A stretch of 64,000 nucleotides of DNA. Source: Brenneria goodwinii. Its GTDB lineage: Bacteria; Pseudomonadota; Gammaproteobacteria; Enterobacterales; Enterobacteriaceae. Position numbers and translations under genes: made by a program. Positions 61,581 to 64,000 of this stretch are shown piece by piece; position 1 is the first letter of the stretch; each line of letters opens with the position of its first letter. The notes beneath the pieces were generated by a model. That model searched no databases. It worked only from the letters and a program-made list of their open reading frames with translations, and had not been told where the DNA came from. The DNA is taken from NCBI RefSeq assembly GCF_002291445.1, contig NZ_CP014137.1, forward strand, positions 3,968,001 to 4,032,000, given 5' to 3'.

Positions 61581-61883
61581 CTAAGAGGCTGGCGGCTGCT
61601 GAATGGAGGGCGTCGTCTGCTGTATACGCTTTTGCTGCTGTTGTAATTGTTGCTGCTGCTGTTGCTGCAACTGACTGTTGCGCTGCTGTAATTGCTGATT
61701 CAATTGTTGTTTCTGCAACTGTTGATTCTGCTGCATGCGTTGTTGTAACTGCTTCTGACTATTGATGCCGTTTTCATACTGCTGCTGTTGCGTCGATGGC
61801 GCCTTCGCCGTGTCGGCCTGAGTAACCAACGGCAGTGAAAACAAGGCAAACAGTAATGCCGTCAGCGTGATTGTGTGCTTCAT
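61581..61883 (-). CDS. yhhA: DUF2756 glutamine-rich exported protein YhhA
   Basis: A 100-residue secreted protein: a signal peptide (TALLFALFSLPLVTQA) followed by a region that is about half glutamine, arranged as QQ-L/Q-N-R repeats. I chose the ATG at 61883 because GGAGG precedes it; the open frame runs 51 codons further upstream without support. The E. coli homologue also follows ugpQ. Function unknown; it is shorter than E. coli YhhA (about 146), probably by repeat-length change. Confidence 0.85.
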   Translation of the reverse strand: MKHTITLTALLFALFSLPLVTQADTAKAPSTQQQQYENGINSQKQLQQRMQQNQQLQKQQLNQQLQQRNSQLQQQQQQQLQQQQKRIQQTTPSIQQPPAS

Positions 61884-62088
61884 TCGGTCCTCCATGGCAC
61901 GGAATGTGCCAAACCGTATCGCTATTCGGAACCGCCTATATTCTCGGTCCCGTTGATATATAGTGTAATCGCTACGAACGGAAACGTCGTGCAGAGTTAT
62001 CTGCATTCTGTGTCCGTCAGGCTTTGGGCCGCCCATCGGGAATGGTATATACTGCGGCGGAATTTTTCTTTGCGATTGAAGTTATCTC

Positions 62089-62553
62089 ATGTTTCATATT
62101 GCGCTCTATGAGCCACAAATAGCGCCAAATACCGGCAATATTATCCGCCTGGCGGCCAATAACGGCTGTACGCTGCACCTGATTGAACCGCTGGGCTTTG
62201 ATTTTGAAGAGAAGAAGCTGCGCCGGGCCGGGCTGGATTATCACGATCTCGCCAACGTCAAGCGTCATAAAAATTATCAGGCGTTTCTGACGGCGGTCGC
62301 AGGACAGCGTATCTTCGCCTGCACCACCAAAGGCAGCCGCCCTTACGATCGGCCAGACTATCAACCCGGCGATGTTCTGTTGTTTGGTTCGGAAACCGCA
62401 GGCCTGCCTGACGATATCCGTAACGGCTTTGCCGCCGATTTCCGCATTCGCATTCCCATGCAGCCGGAGTGCCGCAGTCTCAACCTGTCCAATGCCGTCG
62501 CCATTATCAGCTATGAAGCCTGGCGGCAAAACGGCTTTGGGGGACGAACCTAG
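62089..62553 (+). CDS. trmL: tRNA (cytidine/uridine(34)-2'-O)-methyltransferase TrmL
   Basis: TrmL methylates the 2'-OH of nucleotide 34 in leucine tRNAs. The 154-residue SPOUT protein shows the N-terminal ALYEPQIAPNTGNIIRLAAN, LRRAGLDYHDL, LLFGSETAGLPDDI and the knot residues IPMQPECRSLNLSNAVAI typical of YibK. In E. coli it is in a different place, near cysE. Confidence 0.96.
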   Translation: MFHIALYEPQIAPNTGNIIRLAANNGCTLHLIEPLGFDFEEKKLRRAGLDYHDLANVKRHKNYQAFLTAVAGQRIFACTTKGSRPYDRPDYQPGDVLLFGSETAGLPDDIRNGFAADFRIRIPMQPECRSLNLSNAVAIISYEAWRQNGFGGRT

Positions 62554-62557
62554 TCGG

Positions 62558-63307
62558 TTAAGGTTTTTTTCGTGGCGGATTAACCAGAAAAATGACCTCC
62601 CCGCGATAGTAGGGGGAAGCCGCAAGCCGCCGTTGCCACTTTTTGTCCCATTTACCGTGCTGCACCAAGCCCAGCCGAAAAGGGATCGTCAACTTTTGCA
62701 GCGCGGGCAGGTAGTCGGCATAGTGGGTTACGGTACTGCGCACCTGATAGGTTTGGATCACCAGTTCGTCAATGCTGTTGCGCAACCGGTTCAACTCGGC
62801 CACCTCGCCGGTTTTCGACCAATCGAGTAGCCCGGTGATGCTAATCCGGCAATCTTCCGGCAATCTCTGCCGTAATTGTCGTAAAAACGCCGCATATCCC
62901 GCCAGTTGATAGCTTTTAGCGTCAAAATCTATCTGAATACCCCTGACCTGATTACCGTGGCGACGCCAACTTTCCTGTAGCTTCAATATGCGGGTAAGGT
63001 GCTCATCCGACAGCGACAACGTCGTCAGCCGATAAGACAGCCATAGGGATGTAACGCGTAACTTGCTGGCGGGGATCCCCTGACGCAGAAAAACCACTTT
63101 TCCCTGGCGACGAGCGATCTCCCCCTGGTGCAGATAGAGCGTCTGCGCCTGATGCAGCACGCTCTGCGGTCGAACAGCCGCCCATAGCCAGAAGGCCTGA
63201 TATTGCGCGGCGTCGACGCCGCCGGCCTGGGCCGACGCGCCACTTCGCAACGGCAAGACCAGGAGTATTATCCAGGCTACCAGTAATACTTGAGCTTGTT
63301 TGCCCAC
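62558..63307 (-). CDS. DUF3142 exported protein
   Basis: A 249-residue protein starting with GTG and a signal peptide (VLLVAWIILLVLPLRSGASA). The body looks like a TIM-barrel glycoside-hydrolase-like fold: QAFWLWAAVRPQSVL, GIQIDFDAKSYQLAGYAAFL, ISITGLLDWSK and LVIQTYQV. I assign it to DUF3142 from memory of that pattern; no substrate is known. Its start overlaps the upstream gene by 31 bases, so the two are translationally linked. Confidence 0.75.
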   Translation of the reverse strand: MGKQAQVLLVAWIILLVLPLRSGASAQAGGVDAAQYQAFWLWAAVRPQSVLHQAQTLYLHQGEIARRQGKVVFLRQGIPASKLRVTSLWLSYRLTTLSLSDEHLTRILKLQESWRRHGNQVRGIQIDFDAKSYQLAGYAAFLRQLRQRLPEDCRISITGLLDWSKTGEVAELNRLRNSIDELVIQTYQVRSTVTHYADYLPALQKLTIPFRLGLVQHGKWDKKWQRRLAASPYYRGEVIFLVNPPRKKP

Positions 63308-64000
63308 AGGCTGCCTTTAAACTCGGTTTTCAACTGGGTAAACCAGGATTTACGCGTCGCTTTACTGATATCCTGCCCGCCGCAGTCATTGAAACCGCTG
63401 GGCGCATAGCAGTAGACCGCCCGGTAGAGCGCATAGCTTTTATCTTCCGGCGGCGCGTCAGGAGCGGCGATAACCCGCATGTATCCATCCAACCGGTTAT
63501 ACTCCGTACCTTTGAACTGTGTCGGCGCGTTGATTAACTCATCCAGCATATTGCTCTCCCCCCAGTCAAACCCGACGGTATCGCCGGTGCGCAGGAAGAA
63601 CTCGCCGAGACAGTTAATGGAGCGGGCGTCATTAGGCCGCTGATTCAGCGTGTTCACCACGCTATCCAACGCCGGACATTGATATCCTTCTTCCGTATCG
63701 CCGCCGTCCCAGTCAAAAACGGTCAGGTCGTCCAGGCTCCAGTCCATGTTTTCCGAATCTTCCAACGGCGCAATGTCTTTTCTGAGCGCGCTATCTTGCA
63801 GATAGCCGGCATAGTCCGCGTGCGTCAGCGACTTGGTTAATAACGTATGCAGAGCGATGGCCCGTTCTTCATGGGTTTGCCGCGCTCCCGTCTGCTGACG
63901 CAGCAGGTCGGCGCTGGCGCTGACTTTCAACACCGCGGAACGAAAGCGCAGGTTTTTAACCGGACTATCGGCGGCGAATATCGCTTCCGGGCGTCCGGCC
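63277..64000 (-). CDS. Conserved hypothetical protein, 5' end outside window
   Basis: The frame is open to the window edge, so the N terminus is missing; a GTG at 63933 is internal. The visible 240 residues are soluble and acidic (LEDSENMDWSLDDLTVFDWD) with several cysteines (YQCPALDS, SINCLGEFF, YCYAPSGFNDCGG) that could pair in the periplasm. The C-terminal RKSWFTQLKTEFKGSLWANK recalls tetratricopeptide-type exported proteins. I do not recognise the family. It is coupled to the DUF3142 gene by overlap, which suggests a shared extracytoplasmic process. Confidence 0.6.
   Translation of the reverse strand, partial: AGRPEAIFAADSPVKNLRFRSAVLKVSASADLLRQQTGARQTHEERAIALHTLLTKSLTHADYAGYLQDSALRKDIAPLEDSENMDWSLDDLTVFDWDGGDTEEGYQCPALDSVVNTLNQRPNDARSINCLGEFFLRTGDTVGFDWGESNMLDELINAPTQFKGTEYNRLDGYMRVIAAPDAPPEDKSYALYRAVYCYAPSGFNDCGGQDISKATRKSWFTQLKTEFKGSLWANKLKYYW

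Overview
The window is a chromosomal segment of a plant-associated enterobacterium. Gene content, protein similarity and order match Enterobacterales. A type III effector/chaperone pair, agmatine-to-putrescine genes and a sugar-acid island point to the Pectobacteriaceae (Brenneria, Lonsdalea, Pectobacterium, Dickeya type). The genus is an inference, not a result. No rRNA, tRNA, CRISPR array or intact insertion sequence was seen.

Layout. Positions 1-25,900 correspond to the E. coli priA-cytR-ftsN-hslVU-menA-rraA-zapB-glpFK-glpX-fpr-yiiRQ-tpiA-pfkA-fieF neighbourhood. It has three departures. A cysteine-desulfidase-like gene and a LacI-family regulator, preceded by a 154-bp tandem repeat, separate glpK from glpX. 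aguB-aguA follow tpiA. A YopT/AvrPphB-type cysteine-protease effector with a CesT-like chaperone and a candidate hrp box lies just before pfkA. Positions 26,000-63,000 correspond to a second block that is distant in E. coli: dcrB-yhhQ-tusA-zntA-yhhN-yhhM-yhhL-rsmD-ftsYEX-rpoH-panM-livKHMGF-ugpBAECQ-yhhA, then trmL. The two blocks meet near sotB (about 25-26 kb).

The main accessory region is 44.2-52.1 kb, inserted after livF. It is bounded by the intact livF 3' end and by a roughly 90% identical, stop-containing 189-bp copy of it. Inside are a YgbI-like DeoR regulator, an L-threonate-type operon reduced to otnK-otnC (its ltnD and otnI genes are broken), and an unassigned set: an MFS carrier, a lactonase-like amidohydrolase and an SAF-domain oxidoreductase.

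How the genes work together. GlpFK (with a candidate GlpR operator), GlpX, TpiA, PfkA and the Ugp system (with a tandem Pho box) form a glycerol/glycerol-phosphate/triose-phosphate theme. OtnC would also feed dihydroxyacetone phosphate into it. The heat-shock circuit is readable from DNA: a sigma-E promoter and an extended -10 promoter precede rpoH, and a sigma-32 promoter precedes hslVU. FtsN, ZapB and FtsEX are cell-division proteins. LivKHMGF imports branched-chain amino acids.
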